Shown here: one piece after another, positions 8,421 through 17,641 of the stretch
Position numbering within the stretch: position 1 is the first letter of the stretch
How the letters are laid out: the number at the start of each line of letters is the position of its first letter
Assembly (NCBI RefSeq): GCF_004684345.1
Contig: NZ_CP038469.1
Span: 496,001-560,000, forward strand
Source: Citrobacter tructae
GTDB taxonomy: Bacteria; Pseudomonadota; Gammaproteobacteria; Enterobacterales; Enterobacteriaceae
DNA length: 64,000 bases
Reading direction: 5' to 3'
Notes under the pieces: generated by a model
Told to the model about the DNA's origin: nothing
What the model saw: only the letters and a program-made list of their open reading frames with translations
Databases searched by the model: none
Translations under genes and position numbers: made by a program

Positions 8421-9350
8421 ATGTTGCGTCGTGTAAAACTGTTGTGTTCACTTATTATGCTACTCGCCAGTCAGGGCGCACAGGCGGTGAGCTACCCACT
8501 GCCGCCAGAGGGAAGCCGTCTGGTCGGAAGCCCGCTGACGATTACGGTACCGCCTGCCAATACGCAACCGCTGGAGGCATTTGCTGCGCAGTACGGACAG
8601 GGGCTGAGCAATATGCTCGAAGCCAATCCGGGCGTGGATGTTTATTTGCCGAAATCAGGCTCTACGTTGGTGGTGCCACAGCAGGTCATTTTGCCTGATA
8701 CCGTGCGTGAGGGCATCGTTATTAACGTGGCAGAAATGCGTCTTTACTATTACCCCAAAGACAGCAATACGGTTGAAATCTTACCGATTGGTATCGGTCA
8801 GGCGGGGAGAGAAACGCCGCGCAACTGGGTGACGTCGGTTGAACGTAAGCAGGAAGCGCCAAGCTGGACGCCTACGCCGAATACACGCCGGGAATATGCT
8901 GCACGTGGGGAAAGTTTGCCTGCGTTTGTTCCGGCCGGACCGGAAAACCCGATGGGGTTGTACGCCATTTATATTGGTAAGCTGTACGCTATTCATGGCA
9001 CTAATGCCAATTTTGGTATTGGACTGCGGGTAAGTCAGGGCTGTATTCGCCTGCGCAATGACGATATTAAATATCTGTTTGATACCGTACCGGTGGGAAC
9101 GCGGGTTCAACTCATTGACCGGCCCGTGAAATACAGCACCGAGCCAGACGGTAGCCGCTGGGTTGAAGTGCATGAACCGTTGTCACGAAACCGCAGCGAA
9201 TATGAGTCGGATAAAAGGATCCCATTGCCGATAACTCCTGCGTTGCGCACCTTTGTTACCGGGGACGGCGTGGACATCAGTCGTGCCAATGCAACGCTGG
9301 AGCGCCGCTCTGGGATGCCGGTGAATATCAGCCGGGTACAGAAATTCTAA
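8421..9350 (+). CDS. erfK: L,D-transpeptidase LdtA (ErfK)
   Basis: This periplasmic L,D-transpeptidase of 309 residues belongs to the group (ErfK, YbiS, YcfS) that anchors Braun lipoprotein to peptidoglycan. A Sec signal peptide (about residues 1-22, ending near AQAVSY) is followed by a LysM-like segment and the YkuD catalytic domain. The active site is HGTNANFG followed by SQGCIRLRNDD, which holds the catalytic cysteine. AAGGAAAGGA precedes the ATG. The protein aligns closely with E. coli ErfK, and its place beside cobT and the asn tRNA/nac region matches E. coli order. Confidence 0.95.
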   Translation: MLRRVKLLCSLIMLLASQGAQAVSYPLPPEGSRLVGSPLTITVPPANTQPLEAFAAQYGQGLSNMLEANPGVDVYLPKSGSTLVVPQQVILPDTVREGIVINVAEMRLYYYPKDSNTVEILPIGIGQAGRETPRNWVTSVERKQEAPSWTPTPNTRREYAARGESLPAFVPAGPENPMGLYAIYIGKLYAIHGTNANFGIGLRVSQGCIRLRNDDIKYLFDTVPVGTRVQLIDRPVKYSTEPDGSRWVEVHEPLSRNRSEYESDKRIPLPITPALRTFVTGDGVDISRANATLERRSGMPVNISRVQKF

Positions 9351-9386
9351 TCATCTTGTGCGGCCTGCGCTTCACTGTCAGGTAAG

Positions 9387-10061
9387 TCAGGCCGCGTGTT
9401 TCGTTTGATACTGACCCATTTTCACAAAACCGATATGGTCCGCCATCAGCTGCGCTTCATGTTCACTGTGGGTGACCAACAGCGCCGTTTGCCCGGCAGC
9501 GCGTAAAATATCGCGCACCTCGCCACCCAGACGCTCACGGGTACGCTTATCCAGGCTGGAAAAGGGTTCATCTAACAGCAGGATTTCCGGGTGCGGCGCC
9601 AGAGCGCGGGCCAGGGCAATACGCTGCTGTTGCCCGCCTGAAAGCTCATGAGGATAACGACTGGCGTGGCTGTGCAATTCCACCATTTTTAACAGCTCGG
9701 CGACTCTGGCCTGTTGATCTTCTCGCGGCAGGCGTCGCAAACCAAATGCCACGTTTTGTTGGGCCGTCAGGTGCGGAAATAATGCATATTCCTGAAAAAC
9801 CATGCCGACATGACGTTTTTCCGGTGGCAGATGCACGCCGGGGCCGGCGACGCGTCGCTGTGAAACATAAATTTCGCCACGCTGTAGTCGCTCAAACCCG
9901 GCAACTGCGCGCAGAACCGTGGTTTTACCACAGCCCGATGCACCCAGCAGACAGGCGATTTCTCCCTTGTGTACCGACATTGAAAAGCCTGTCAGCACCG
10001 ATTGCTGGCTATTGCCATAGGCAACGTGTACATCCTGGAGTCGTAACGCGATTTCTGACAT
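9387..10061 (-). CDS. Ferric iron ABC transporter ATPase (FbpC type, short form)
   Basis: This 224-residue ABC ATPase has Walker A GASGCGKT, Q-loop FQEYALFPHL, signature LSGGQQQR, Walker B ILLLDEP and switch histidine VTHSEHEA. It is the cytoplasmic ATPase of the iron importer encoded by this three-gene operon. Typical FbpC/SfuC proteins are near 350 residues and have a C-terminal regulatory domain; this one stops just after the nucleotide-binding domain. The end looks natural, with no homologous remnant in the 36 bases downstream. A GC-rich inverted repeat (GCGGCCTG/CAGGCCGC) overlaps its 3' end. Confidence 0.85.
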   Translation of the reverse strand: MSEIALRLQDVHVAYGNSQQSVLTGFSMSVHKGEIACLLGASGCGKTTVLRAVAGFERLQRGEIYVSQRRVAGPGVHLPPEKRHVGMVFQEYALFPHLTAQQNVAFGLRRLPREDQQARVAELLKMVELHSHASRYPHELSGGQQQRIALARALAPHPEILLLDEPFSSLDKRTRERLGGEVRDILRAAGQTALLVTHSEHEAQLMADHIGFVKMGQYQTKHAA

Positions 10062-10071
10062 GGTAGTTCTC

Positions 10072-11760
10072 TTAACTACGGCGCGTCATTTGATGACGAA
10101 CCAACAAAATAACCGGCAATGTACCTGCTAAAACGATCATCAACGCGGCAATTGCCCCTTCTTCATAGGTTCCTCGCGCCGCCTCAGCATACAGCAGTGT
10201 AGCCAGCGTTTCGAAGTTTACCGGGCGTAGCAGCAACGTGGTGGGCAACTCTTTCATTGCGTCAGCAAATACCAGTAATGCACTGCTTACCAGGGCTGGG
10301 CGCAGCAGCGGAAAATGCACGCGGGCAAACGTTCCGGCACCATTTTCTCCCAGTAAACGTGAGGCCTGCTCAAGGGAAGGCGGGATGCGGCCCAGCCCGG
10401 AATCCAGCGCGCCGATGGCAATGGCCTGAAAACGCATCGCGCAGCAAATAATCAGCAAGATACCGGCAGACATCAGCGGTAAGCCGCGTATGTCCAGCAG
10501 ATCGGCCAGCCAGCGGTCAACCGCCATCGCTGGGGGAAGAAAACCAATCGCCAGAATAGTGCCGGGAACCGCATAACCTAACGAGGCCAGACGCATCACG
10601 CCGCGACGAAAGCCGGGCATTGTGTTGTCTGCGGCGCTGTGACGTGCGCTCCACGCCACCAGCATGCTGACGCAAATCACCACCAGCGTGGTGCCGGCTG
10701 CCAGCGATAGCGTATTTTGTAATGCAGAAAGTAACGATGCAGACAGCGGATTTTCTTCACCTAAACGTTTAGCGCTCTCCCACATTAAAAACAAAACCGG
10801 AGCCAGAAATCCCAGCACGACCGGGAGCGAAATCACGGTACCGAGCAACCAACCGCGCCAGCCCTGTACGCGTGTAGGTTGAATTTCTCGCAGGCTGCGA
10901 CTGCTGAAGCCTTGCTTTCTGCGGCCATAAAATTCCAGCGTCAGAATGAAGAAGATAAACATCAGCATCATGCAGGCAATTTGCGCCGCAGCGGATAAAT
11001 CAGATCGCGAGATCCACGTGGTATACACAGTGACGGTTAAGGTTTGTACCCCAAGGAATTCCGACGCGCCAATATCGTTAAGCGTTTCCAGCAGCGCCAG
11101 ACTGATCCCGACCGCCAGCGCCGGACGCGCCATTGGCAGGGCCACGCGAAAGAAGGTTCCGGTAGCACTGCAACCCAGCGTACGAGCGGCTTCCAGCAAA
11201 TGTGCTGGCTGGCTGATAAACATAGCGCGGGTGGTGAGGTAAACATAAGGGTACAGCACTAAACCGAGCAGCAGAATCGCGCCGGAAAGGGAGCGTAAAT
11301 CCGGCAAGCGGAACTGTCGCGGGCTGTCGAAACCGAGTAAAAAACGGATAAAAGTTTGCAGTGGACCGATGGGATGTAGCAAATCGAGCCAGGCAAAGGC
11401 CACGATATAGGTTGGCATCGCCAGCGGCAACAGTAGCGCCCAGCTCAGTATTTTGCGACCGGGAAAGTCCCATGCCGTCACTGCCCATGCGCTGCCAACG
11501 CCAATTACGCCGACCATTACCGCGACTCCCGCCAGCAGCAGTACAGTATTTTTTAACGCTGAGGGCAACACCCAGGTGATGAGATTATCCCAATGGGACA
11601 AATCTGCCTGCGTGGCCTGCCAGATGAGCGCGACAATAGGGGTCAGGACGCCAAGCGCAATGCATAGCGCGCCAAGATGTAGCGGCGTTAATAATGACTG
11701 CGGCCCGGAAACCAGGCCGCGTAACGTCGGAACCAACAGCGGTTTATTGATCGAATCCAA
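10072..11760 (-). CDS. Ferric iron ABC transporter permease (FbpB type)
   Basis: This 562-residue inner-membrane protein has two homologous permease halves in one chain, each with several membrane helices and an EAA-like coupling loop (LEAARTLGCSATGTFFRVALP in the first half, LEQASRLLGENG in the second). This fused arrangement is normal for FbpB/SfuB. The start shown is a TTG overlapping the 3' end of the binding-protein gene by 17 bases and has no strong ribosome site, so the exact N-terminus is uncertain. It lies between binding protein and ATPase in the usual fbpABC order. Confidence 0.85.
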   Translation of the reverse strand: MDSINKPLLVPTLRGLVSGPQSLLTPLHLGALCIALGVLTPIVALIWQATQADLSHWDNLITWVLPSALKNTVLLLAGVAVMVGVIGVGSAWAVTAWDFPGRKILSWALLLPLAMPTYIVAFAWLDLLHPIGPLQTFIRFLLGFDSPRQFRLPDLRSLSGAILLLGLVLYPYVYLTTRAMFISQPAHLLEAARTLGCSATGTFFRVALPMARPALAVGISLALLETLNDIGASEFLGVQTLTVTVYTTWISRSDLSAAAQIACMMLMFIFFILTLEFYGRRKQGFSSRSLREIQPTRVQGWRGWLLGTVISLPVVLGFLAPVLFLMWESAKRLGEENPLSASLLSALQNTLSLAAGTTLVVICVSMLVAWSARHSAADNTMPGFRRGVMRLASLGYAVPGTILAIGFLPPAMAVDRWLADLLDIRGLPLMSAGILLIICCAMRFQAIAIGALDSGLGRIPPSLEQASRLLGENGAGTFARVHFPLLRPALVSSALLVFADAMKELPTTLLLRPVNFETLATLLYAEAARGTYEEGAIAALMIVLAGTLPVILLVRHQMTRRS

Positions 11761-12781
11761 CTTTATCTACCAGCAGACTAGCTTGTTTACGGTACTTCAC
11801 GATTTCGGTTAACGGGATCTTGTCGACGTCGATTTCACCGATGGTGGCGCTGATAACCGGATCGAGCGTCACACCTTTCAGTACCGGGTATTCAAAGTTC
11901 GCTTTCGCGTACTGCTGCTGGGCTGGTGCGGAAACCAGATATTCCATTAGCTTGACGGCGTCGGCTTTGTTGGGTGCGTAGCGGGCCACGGCAGCACCGC
12001 TGATATTGACGTGGGTGCCGCCTTTCTCAAAGGTCGGTTTAACCACTTTAATGGCATCGCCCCACTGGCGCGCATCGCTGCCTTCTTTGGCATTTTTCAT
12101 ATGACCGATGTAATAGGAGTTGGCCAGGCCAATATCACAAATACCGCCGAGGATATCGCGGGCAACGTCACGATCGCCGCCGGTTGCTTTACGCGCCAGG
12201 TTAGCTTTCACGCCGCGCAGCCATTCTTCTGTTTTGGCTTCACCGTGGTGGGCAATCATGGCAGCAATTAACGCGGTGTTATACGGATGCTGTCCAGAAC
12301 GGATACAGACTTTGCCTTTGTACTCGGGGCTGGCGAGCTGCTCATAATGCCAGTTATCGATAGGCAATGATTTTTCGGCGTAGAGCACACGTGCGCGCAT
12401 GGAAAGCGCAAACCACTGGTTATCTGCACCGCGTAGATTGGCCGGAATGGCGGCTTTGAGTGCTTCGGACTGTACCGGTTGCGTCACGCCCGCTTCGACT
12501 AAATCGATGAGATTACCGGCATCGACGGTCATTAACAGGTCGGCCGGGGAGTTTTTACCTTCCGCTTTCACACGCTCAAGCATGCCATCCTTGATATACA
12601 CCGTGCTCACTTTTATACCGCTGGTTTTTGTCCAGCTATCGAGCAGGGGTTGGATCAAACCCGGTTCACGGGTGGTATAAAGCGTTAACGCATCTTGCGC
12701 GAAAGCCGGCAGGCTGACGGAAAGGATCATGGCAGATGCAAGCGTGATACGGCGCAGTCCGGTGCGAGGCAGAGCATTCAT
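11744..12781 (-). CDS. Periplasmic ferric iron-binding protein (FbpA/FutA family)
   Basis: This 345-residue protein has a Sec signal peptide ending near AFAQDALTLY. It belongs to the class of periplasmic Fe(III)-binding proteins and begins the mature chain with LTLYTTREP. The adjacent tyrosines in ANSYYIGHM match the iron-ligand tyrosine pair of the FbpA/FutA family. It is the first gene of a three-gene iron-uptake operon, with a Fur-like box about 80 bases upstream. It imports free or simply chelated ferric iron rather than a named siderophore; the exact substrate is inferred. Confidence 0.87.
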   Translation of the reverse strand: MNALPRTGLRRITLASAMILSVSLPAFAQDALTLYTTREPGLIQPLLDSWTKTSGIKVSTVYIKDGMLERVKAEGKNSPADLLMTVDAGNLIDLVEAGVTQPVQSEALKAAIPANLRGADNQWFALSMRARVLYAEKSLPIDNWHYEQLASPEYKGKVCIRSGQHPYNTALIAAMIAHHGEAKTEEWLRGVKANLARKATGGDRDVARDILGGICDIGLANSYYIGHMKNAKEGSDARQWGDAIKVVKPTFEKGGTHVNISGAAVARYAPNKADAVKLMEYLVSAPAQQQYAKANFEYPVLKGVTLDPVISATIGEIDVDKIPLTEIVKYRKQASLLVDKVGFDQ

Positions 12782-12851
12782 CGTTTATATCCCAGAGTAA
12801 TTGGAACGTACAGTGACCCGAGCAGGCGCTCGTTCTTTTGGCTCGCGTACA

Positions 12852-12870
12852 ATAAATGATAATCACTAGC
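12852..12870 (-). promoter_or_regulatory. Fur box upstream of the fbpABC-like operon
   Basis: The 19-base stretch ATAAATGATAATCACTAGC matches the Fur consensus GATAATGATAATCATTATC at 14 of 19 positions, including the central TGATAATCA. It lies 71 bases before the start of the binding-protein gene. This implies repression of the operon by Fe(II)-Fur. Confidence 0.7.
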
Positions 12871-13210
12871 ACTTACAATAATGGCAAAGTTTAAACGATT
12901 TACATTTACACAACTTTAAGCAACGGTGTGATGTGACAAGGAACGGGGCGTTGTGACAGGCAGGGGGCTATAAGGAAGGCTTACCACTGTTGCCGCAAAA
13001 CATCCGTTGGCGAAACCAAATTGCACCATCAGCTACCATAACCCGTACATTTTGCAGCAAAAATACGCAAAGCGTGACTATTGCATTATTTATGTACTTT
13101 ATTGTTAACGAGATGTGATCCCCTCCGTAATTTCACGTCATTGCGCCGGAAGCCGTAAAACGGCGCTCTATACTCAAAATTGTCGAAATCTACGCAATGG
13201 CGCGCAAAGT
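12871..13210. other. Intergenic region between divergent iron and amino acid operons
   Basis: About 340 bases separate the Fur box from the sigma-54 promoter of the liv-like operon. Short open frames here lack ribosome sites and resemble no known protein, so I read the stretch as non-coding. A TGCACC half-site near 13030 is the only NtrC-like element I can see; no complete NtrC dyad was found. Enhancer sites for the sigma-54 promoter would be expected in this span. Confidence 0.5.
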
Positions 13211-13226
13211 TGGCAACCCTTTTGCT
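13211..13226 (+). promoter_or_regulatory. Sigma-54 promoter of the liv-like operon
   Basis: The sequence TGGCAACCCTTTTGCT has the GG and GC doublets exactly ten bases apart and fits the -24/-12 consensus TGGCACG-N4-TTGCW well. Transcription would start near 13237, leaving a leader of about 130 bases before the first gene. This implies nitrogen control through NtrC, consistent with nac being the next regulatory gene downstream. Confidence 0.75.
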
Positions 13227-13365
13227 TAATGATTTGGCCTGAAAAGCGTAAGGAAACCTCGCCGTTATCAGCAGGATATTGTCAGGATGTCGTTTGTTTG
13301 GTGAACGTGCCAATAGTTCGGCTTCACACCGCTATGCATAAACCTCTTTGCTAAGGTAGATAATA

Positions 13366-14487
13366 ATGTCGCTGAAATTAATGAAAAGTCCGCTTTCTCT
13401 TGTGTTGGCTGGTTGTCTGGTGGCGGCGCTTCCCGCACAGGCTGATATCGTGATTGGCGTAGCCGGGCCATTTACCGGGCCAAACGCTACCTACGGCGAT
13501 CAGTACTGGCACGGCGCGACGCAGGCCGCGGAAGATATCAATGCTGCCGGTGGGATCAACGGCGAAAAAATCAAGCTGGTGCAGGGCGATGACGCCTGTG
13601 AACCGAAACAGGCTGTGTCGGTCGCAAACCGACTGGTCGATCAGGACAAAGTGAAGGCTGTTGTTGGCCACTTCTGTTCTTCTTCTACGATGCCAGCCTC
13701 AGAGGTTTACAGCGATGCGGGGATCATCGCTATTACCCCTGGTTCGACTAACCCGCTGATCACCGAGCGCGGCATGAATGACATGTTCCGTATGTGTGGC
13801 CGTGACGATCAACAAGGGGATGTCGCCAGTAATTTCATCATCGATAAACTGAAAGCCAAGCGAGTGGTGATTATTCACGATAAAGATACCTACGGCCAGG
13901 GGCTGGCGGATGCGACACGTGCTGCGCTGGCCAAGCGCGGAGTGAAAGATGTGATGTATGAAGGGCTGTCGCGCGGTGAAAAAGACTTTAACGCGCTGGT
14001 GACCAAAATTGGCGCTCAGAAGCCGGACGTGGTGTTCTTCGGCGGTTGCCACCCGGAAGCGGGCCCGCTGGTGCGCCAGATGCGTGAGCAGGGCGTACAA
14101 GCCAAATTCTTCTCCGGCGACTGTATCGTCAACGAAGAGATGGTGACTGCCGCCGGTGGCCCGCAGTACACCAACGGTATTTACATGACCTTCGGTAAAG
14201 ATCCGCGTCTGATCGCAGACGGTAAAGCGGTCATCGAGAAATTCCGTAGTAACAAGTTTGAACCGGAAGGTTACACCCTCTACTCCTACGCCTCTATTCA
14301 GGCAATCGCCGCGGCATTTAAAGCCACTGGCGGCACCGACTCAGCTAAAGCCAGCGCCTGGCTGAAGGCGAATCCGGTGGAAACGGTGATGGGCAAAAAA
14401 GCCTGGGACAGCAAAGGCGACCTGAAGGTCTCGGACTATGTCGTTTATCAGTGGGATGACAAAGGCAAATATAAAGAAGTCGAGTAA
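13366..14487 (+). CDS. Branched-chain amino acid-type periplasmic binding protein (LivK/LivJ family)
   Basis: This 373-residue protein has a Sec signal peptide ending near LPAQADIVIG. It is a type I periplasmic binding protein of the Leu/Ile/Val family: mature chain starting IVIGVAGPFTG, then SSSTMPASEVY and ITPGSTNPLIT around residues 105-130, which form the ligand pocket in LivJ/LivK. The five-gene operon supplies a complete importer. The ligand cannot be read from sequence; hydrophobic or other amino acids, or an amide, are possible. It is distinct from the standard livJ/livKHMGF locus, which lies elsewhere in enterobacteria. Confidence 0.88.
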   Translation: MSLKLMKSPLSLVLAGCLVAALPAQADIVIGVAGPFTGPNATYGDQYWHGATQAAEDINAAGGINGEKIKLVQGDDACEPKQAVSVANRLVDQDKVKAVVGHFCSSSTMPASEVYSDAGIIAITPGSTNPLITERGMNDMFRMCGRDDQQGDVASNFIIDKLKAKRVVIIHDKDTYGQGLADATRAALAKRGVKDVMYEGLSRGEKDFNALVTKIGAQKPDVVFFGGCHPEAGPLVRQMREQGVQAKFFSGDCIVNEEMVTAAGGPQYTNGIYMTFGKDPRLIADGKAVIEKFRSNKFEPEGYTLYSYASIQAIAAAFKATGGTDSAKASAWLKANPVETVMGKKAWDSKGDLKVSDYVVYQWDDKGKYKEVE

Positions 14488-14549
14488 CGCTCAGCGCCGG
14501 TGTGGCGACGCACCGGCGCTCATAACATGGCCTATAACACGAGCGCGCA

Positions 14550-15467
14550 ATGATGGAAACTTTCTTCCTGCAACAGTTAGTCAATGGCTTGACGCTGGGA
14601 TCGGTTTACGGATTAATCGCCATTGGTTACACCATGGTATACGGCATTATTGGCATGATTAACTTCGCCCACGGCGAAGTGTATATGATTTCGGCATACC
14701 TCTGCGCCATCGGTCTGGCGCTGCTTTCCTTCTTTGGCCTGCACTCCTTTCCGCTGCTGATACTTGGTACGCTGGTGTTTACCATCGTGGTGACTGGTGT
14801 CTACGGCTGGGCGATTGAACGCATCGCCTACAAACCGCTGCGTAACTCAACGCGCTTAGCGCCGTTAATCTCTGCCATCGGCATGTCATTAATTTTGCAA
14901 AACTATGCGCAAATCAGCCAAGGGCCGCGCCAGCAGGGCGTGCCGACGATGCTTGATGGCGTGCTGCGTCTGCATCTGGGCGAAGGCTTTGTGCAGATAA
15001 CCTATACCAAAATCTTTATCCTGCTGGCCTCTTTTGCCGGCATGTTGCTGCTGACCTGGATAATCGGTCATACCCGCTTAGGGCGGATGTGTCGTGCGGT
15101 CCAGCAGGATCGCAAAATGGCTTCCATTCTGGGTATCAACACTGACCGGGTGATCTCGCTGGTGTTTATGATCGGTGCCGCGATGGCTGGGCTGGCAGGG
15201 GTACTGATTACCATGAACTACGGTACTTTTGATTTCTACGCCGGATTTATTATTGGCATCAAGGCGTTCACCGCTGCGGTGCTTGGCGGTATTGGCTCAT
15301 TACCGGGGGCGATGTTGGGTGGGCTGCTACTGGGGGTTGCCGAAGCGCAGTTTTCTGGCATGGTGAATTCCGACTACAAAGACGTATTCTCCTTCGGCCT
15401 GCTGGTGGTTATTTTGATTTTCCGTCCGCAGGGGCTGCTGGGCCGCCCGATTGTCGCCAAAGTGTAG
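14550..15467 (+). CDS. Amino acid ABC transporter permease (LivH family)
   Basis: This 305-residue inner-membrane permease of the LivH type has about eight hydrophobic segments. It carries the conserved opening GLTLGSVYGLIAIGYTMVYG near residue 12 and the coupling region GRMCRAVQQDRKMASILGI. ATG ATG at 14550/14553 gives two adjacent possible starts. It pairs with the LivM-like protein encoded next to form the membrane channel. It follows the binding-protein gene after 62 bases. Confidence 0.9.
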   Translation: MMETFFLQQLVNGLTLGSVYGLIAIGYTMVYGIIGMINFAHGEVYMISAYLCAIGLALLSFFGLHSFPLLILGTLVFTIVVTGVYGWAIERIAYKPLRNSTRLAPLISAIGMSLILQNYAQISQGPRQQGVPTMLDGVLRLHLGEGFVQITYTKIFILLASFAGMLLLTWIIGHTRLGRMCRAVQQDRKMASILGINTDRVISLVFMIGAAMAGLAGVLITMNYGTFDFYAGFIIGIKAFTAAVLGGIGSLPGAMLGGLLLGVAEAQFSGMVNSDYKDVFSFGLLVVILIFRPQGLLGRPIVAKV

Positions 15468-15476
15468 GAGCTGAAT

Positions 15477-16766
15477 ATGACGACTACAACAGCTTCACAT
15501 GACGGTTTCTCATTCAAACGCTGCATTTTGGACACTATTTTTTCCGGGATGGTGGCGTTAATTCTCTTTGGCCCGATAGTGGGTGTGGTGCTGGACGGCT
15601 ACAGTTTCAATTTCGAGGGCCAGCGGCTGGTATGGATTATCGCTGCGGTGATGACCGGGCGTTTCATCCTCAGCGCTTTTCTGATGACCCAGACCGGACG
15701 TCGCTTTGCGGCTCGCTTTGAAAACGATAGCGCAGGGGTGTATGTCCGTCCGGCGGGCTATAAAACCAGGATGCGCTGGATTATTCCCTTGGTACTGGCG
15801 CTGGCTATCTGCTTCCCGTTTGTAGCGACTAAATATGTGCTGACCGTGGCGATCCTCGGTCTGATCTATGTGCTGCTGGGATTAGGGCTGAATATCGTGG
15901 TCGGTCTGGCCGGGCTGCTGGATCTGGGCTATGTGGCCTTCTATGCCATTGGCGCGTACGGTCTGGCGCTGGGCTATCACTATCTGGGACTGGGATTCTG
16001 GACGATGCTGCCGTTAGCGGCATTGATGGCCGCCGCCGCTGGCGCATTGCTCGGCTTTCCGGTCTTGCGGATGCACGGCGATTATCTGGCGATTGTGACG
16101 CTGGGGTTTGGCGAGATTATTCGGCTGATCCTCAATAACTGGCTGAGCTTTACCGGCGGACCGAACGGAATTTCCGCGCCGCCGCCGACCTTCTTCGGCC
16201 TTGAGTTTGGCCGCCGTGCCAAAGAAGGGGGCGTGCCGTTCCACGAGTTTTTCCAGCTGAGCTATAACCCGAATCTGAAGTTTATCTTTATCTATGCGGT
16301 GTTGGTGTTGGTGGTGGTGCTGGTGCTGTACATCAAGCATCGCCTGACGCGGATGCCAATTGGCCGCGCGTGGGAAGCTCTGCGTGAAGATGAGATTGCC
16401 TGTCGTTCGATGGGGTTGAATCACGTGCTGGTTAAGTTGTCTGCCTTTACGCTTGGGGCGTCGACGGCGGGCATTGCCGGGGTGTTCTTCGCCACCTATC
16501 AAGGGTTTGTGAACCCGACATCGTTTACCTTTTTCGAGTCGGCGCTGATCCTCGCTATCGTAGTGCTCGGCGGCATGGGATCCACCGTGGGCGTTGTGCT
16601 GGCGGCGTTTGTCCTCACCGTTACCCCTGAACTGCTGCGCAGTTTTGCTGAGTACCGCGTGCTACTGTTTGGCGTATTGATGGTGGTGATGATGATTTGG
16701 CGGCCGCGTGGCCTGATCCGCATTAACCGCAGCGGTTTTGCCGTGCGTAAAGGGGTAGCGCCATGA
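15477..16766 (+). CDS. Amino acid ABC transporter permease (LivM family)
   Basis: This 429-residue inner-membrane permease has an N-terminal extension of about 100 residues with two to three extra helices, as in E. coli LivM. The family core follows: GLGLNIVVGLAGLLDLGYVAFYA and the cytoplasmic coupling loop RAWEALREDEIACRSMG. It ends with MIWRPRGL, typical of LivM. The stop overlaps the next ATPase gene by ATGA. Confidence 0.9.
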   Translation: MTTTTASHDGFSFKRCILDTIFSGMVALILFGPIVGVVLDGYSFNFEGQRLVWIIAAVMTGRFILSAFLMTQTGRRFAARFENDSAGVYVRPAGYKTRMRWIIPLVLALAICFPFVATKYVLTVAILGLIYVLLGLGLNIVVGLAGLLDLGYVAFYAIGAYGLALGYHYLGLGFWTMLPLAALMAAAAGALLGFPVLRMHGDYLAIVTLGFGEIIRLILNNWLSFTGGPNGISAPPPTFFGLEFGRRAKEGGVPFHEFFQLSYNPNLKFIFIYAVLVLVVVLVLYIKHRLTRMPIGRAWEALREDEIACRSMGLNHVLVKLSAFTLGASTAGIAGVFFATYQGFVNPTSFTFFESALILAIVVLGGMGSTVGVVLAAFVLTVTPELLRSFAEYRVLLFGVLMVVMMIWRPRGLIRINRSGFAVRKGVAP

Positions 16767-17641
16767 GTCGTGACGTGATTTTAAGCGTTGAGCATCTGAT
16801 GATGCATTTTGGTGGTATTAAGGCACTGAACGACGTCAACCTGGAAGTGGAGCGCGGGTCGATTACCGCGCTCATTGGGCCGAACGGCGCGGGAAAAACT
16901 ACGGTATTTAACTGTCTTACCGGCTTCTACAAGGCTTCCGGCGGCCATATTCTGTTTAATGCGCGAGGGAAAACCACCAATGTGATTCAGATCCTCGGCC
17001 AGAAGTTCCAGCCGGGGGACTGGGTTAATCCGGCGCAGTTGGCATCACGGGTGTTCTACAAAATGTTTGGCGGTACTCATTTGGTCAATCGGGCGGGGCT
17101 GGCGCGAACGTTTCAGAACATCCGCTTGTTCCGTGAGATGTCGGTGGTGGAAAACCTGCTGGTGGCACAGCACATGCAAGTGAACCGTAACCTGCTGGCC
17201 GGGGTGTTGAATACTCCCGCTTACCGCCGGGCGGAAAGTGACGCACTGGATCGCGCCTTCTACTGGCTGGAGGTGGTGGATCTGGTCGATTGCGCCAACC
17301 GGCTAGCGGGGGAAATGTCCTACGGACAGCAGCGACGGCTGGAGATTGCACGCGCCATGTGTACCGGGCCGGAGATCCTCTGCCTGGATGAACCAGCGGC
17401 CGGTCTGAACCCGGTAGAAACCAAGGCCTTAAGTAAAATCATCCGCTTTTTACGCGAGCACCATGCGATTACCATTTTACTGATTGAACACGATATGGGG
17501 ATGGTAATGGATATTTCTGACAACATTATCGTGCTCGATCACGGTGACGTGATTGCCCTGGGCACCGCGGAGCAGATCCAACACGATGAAAAGGTGATTG
17601 CCGCCTATCTGGGTGCCAGCGAGGACGAGGTTCATCTATGA
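16763..17641 (+). CDS. Amino acid ABC transporter ATPase (LivG family)
   Basis: This 292-residue ABC ATPase has Walker A GPNGAGKTT, signature MSYGQQRRLE, Walker B ILCLDEP and switch histidine LIEHDMGMV. The insertion between the Walker A and signature regions (about residues 65-105) is typical of LivG proteins. It overlaps both neighbours by ATGA and forms a heterodimer with the LivF-like ATPase. Confidence 0.92.
   Translation: MSRDVILSVEHLMMHFGGIKALNDVNLEVERGSITALIGPNGAGKTTVFNCLTGFYKASGGHILFNARGKTTNVIQILGQKFQPGDWVNPAQLASRVFYKMFGGTHLVNRAGLARTFQNIRLFREMSVVENLLVAQHMQVNRNLLAGVLNTPAYRRAESDALDRAFYWLEVVDLVDCANRLAGEMSYGQQRRLEIARAMCTGPEILCLDEPAAGLNPVETKALSKIIRFLREHHAITILLIEHDMGMVMDISDNIIVLDHGDVIALGTAEQIQHDEKVIAAYLGASEDEVHL

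Noticed and set aside
12666..12872. 68-codon minus-strand frame over the start of the iron-binding protein gene
   Set aside because: It is a shadow of the real gene and its Fur box region.
13115..13354. 79-codon plus-strand frame upstream of the liv-like operon
   Set aside because: It runs through the sigma-54 promoter, lacks a ribosome site and resembles nothing known.
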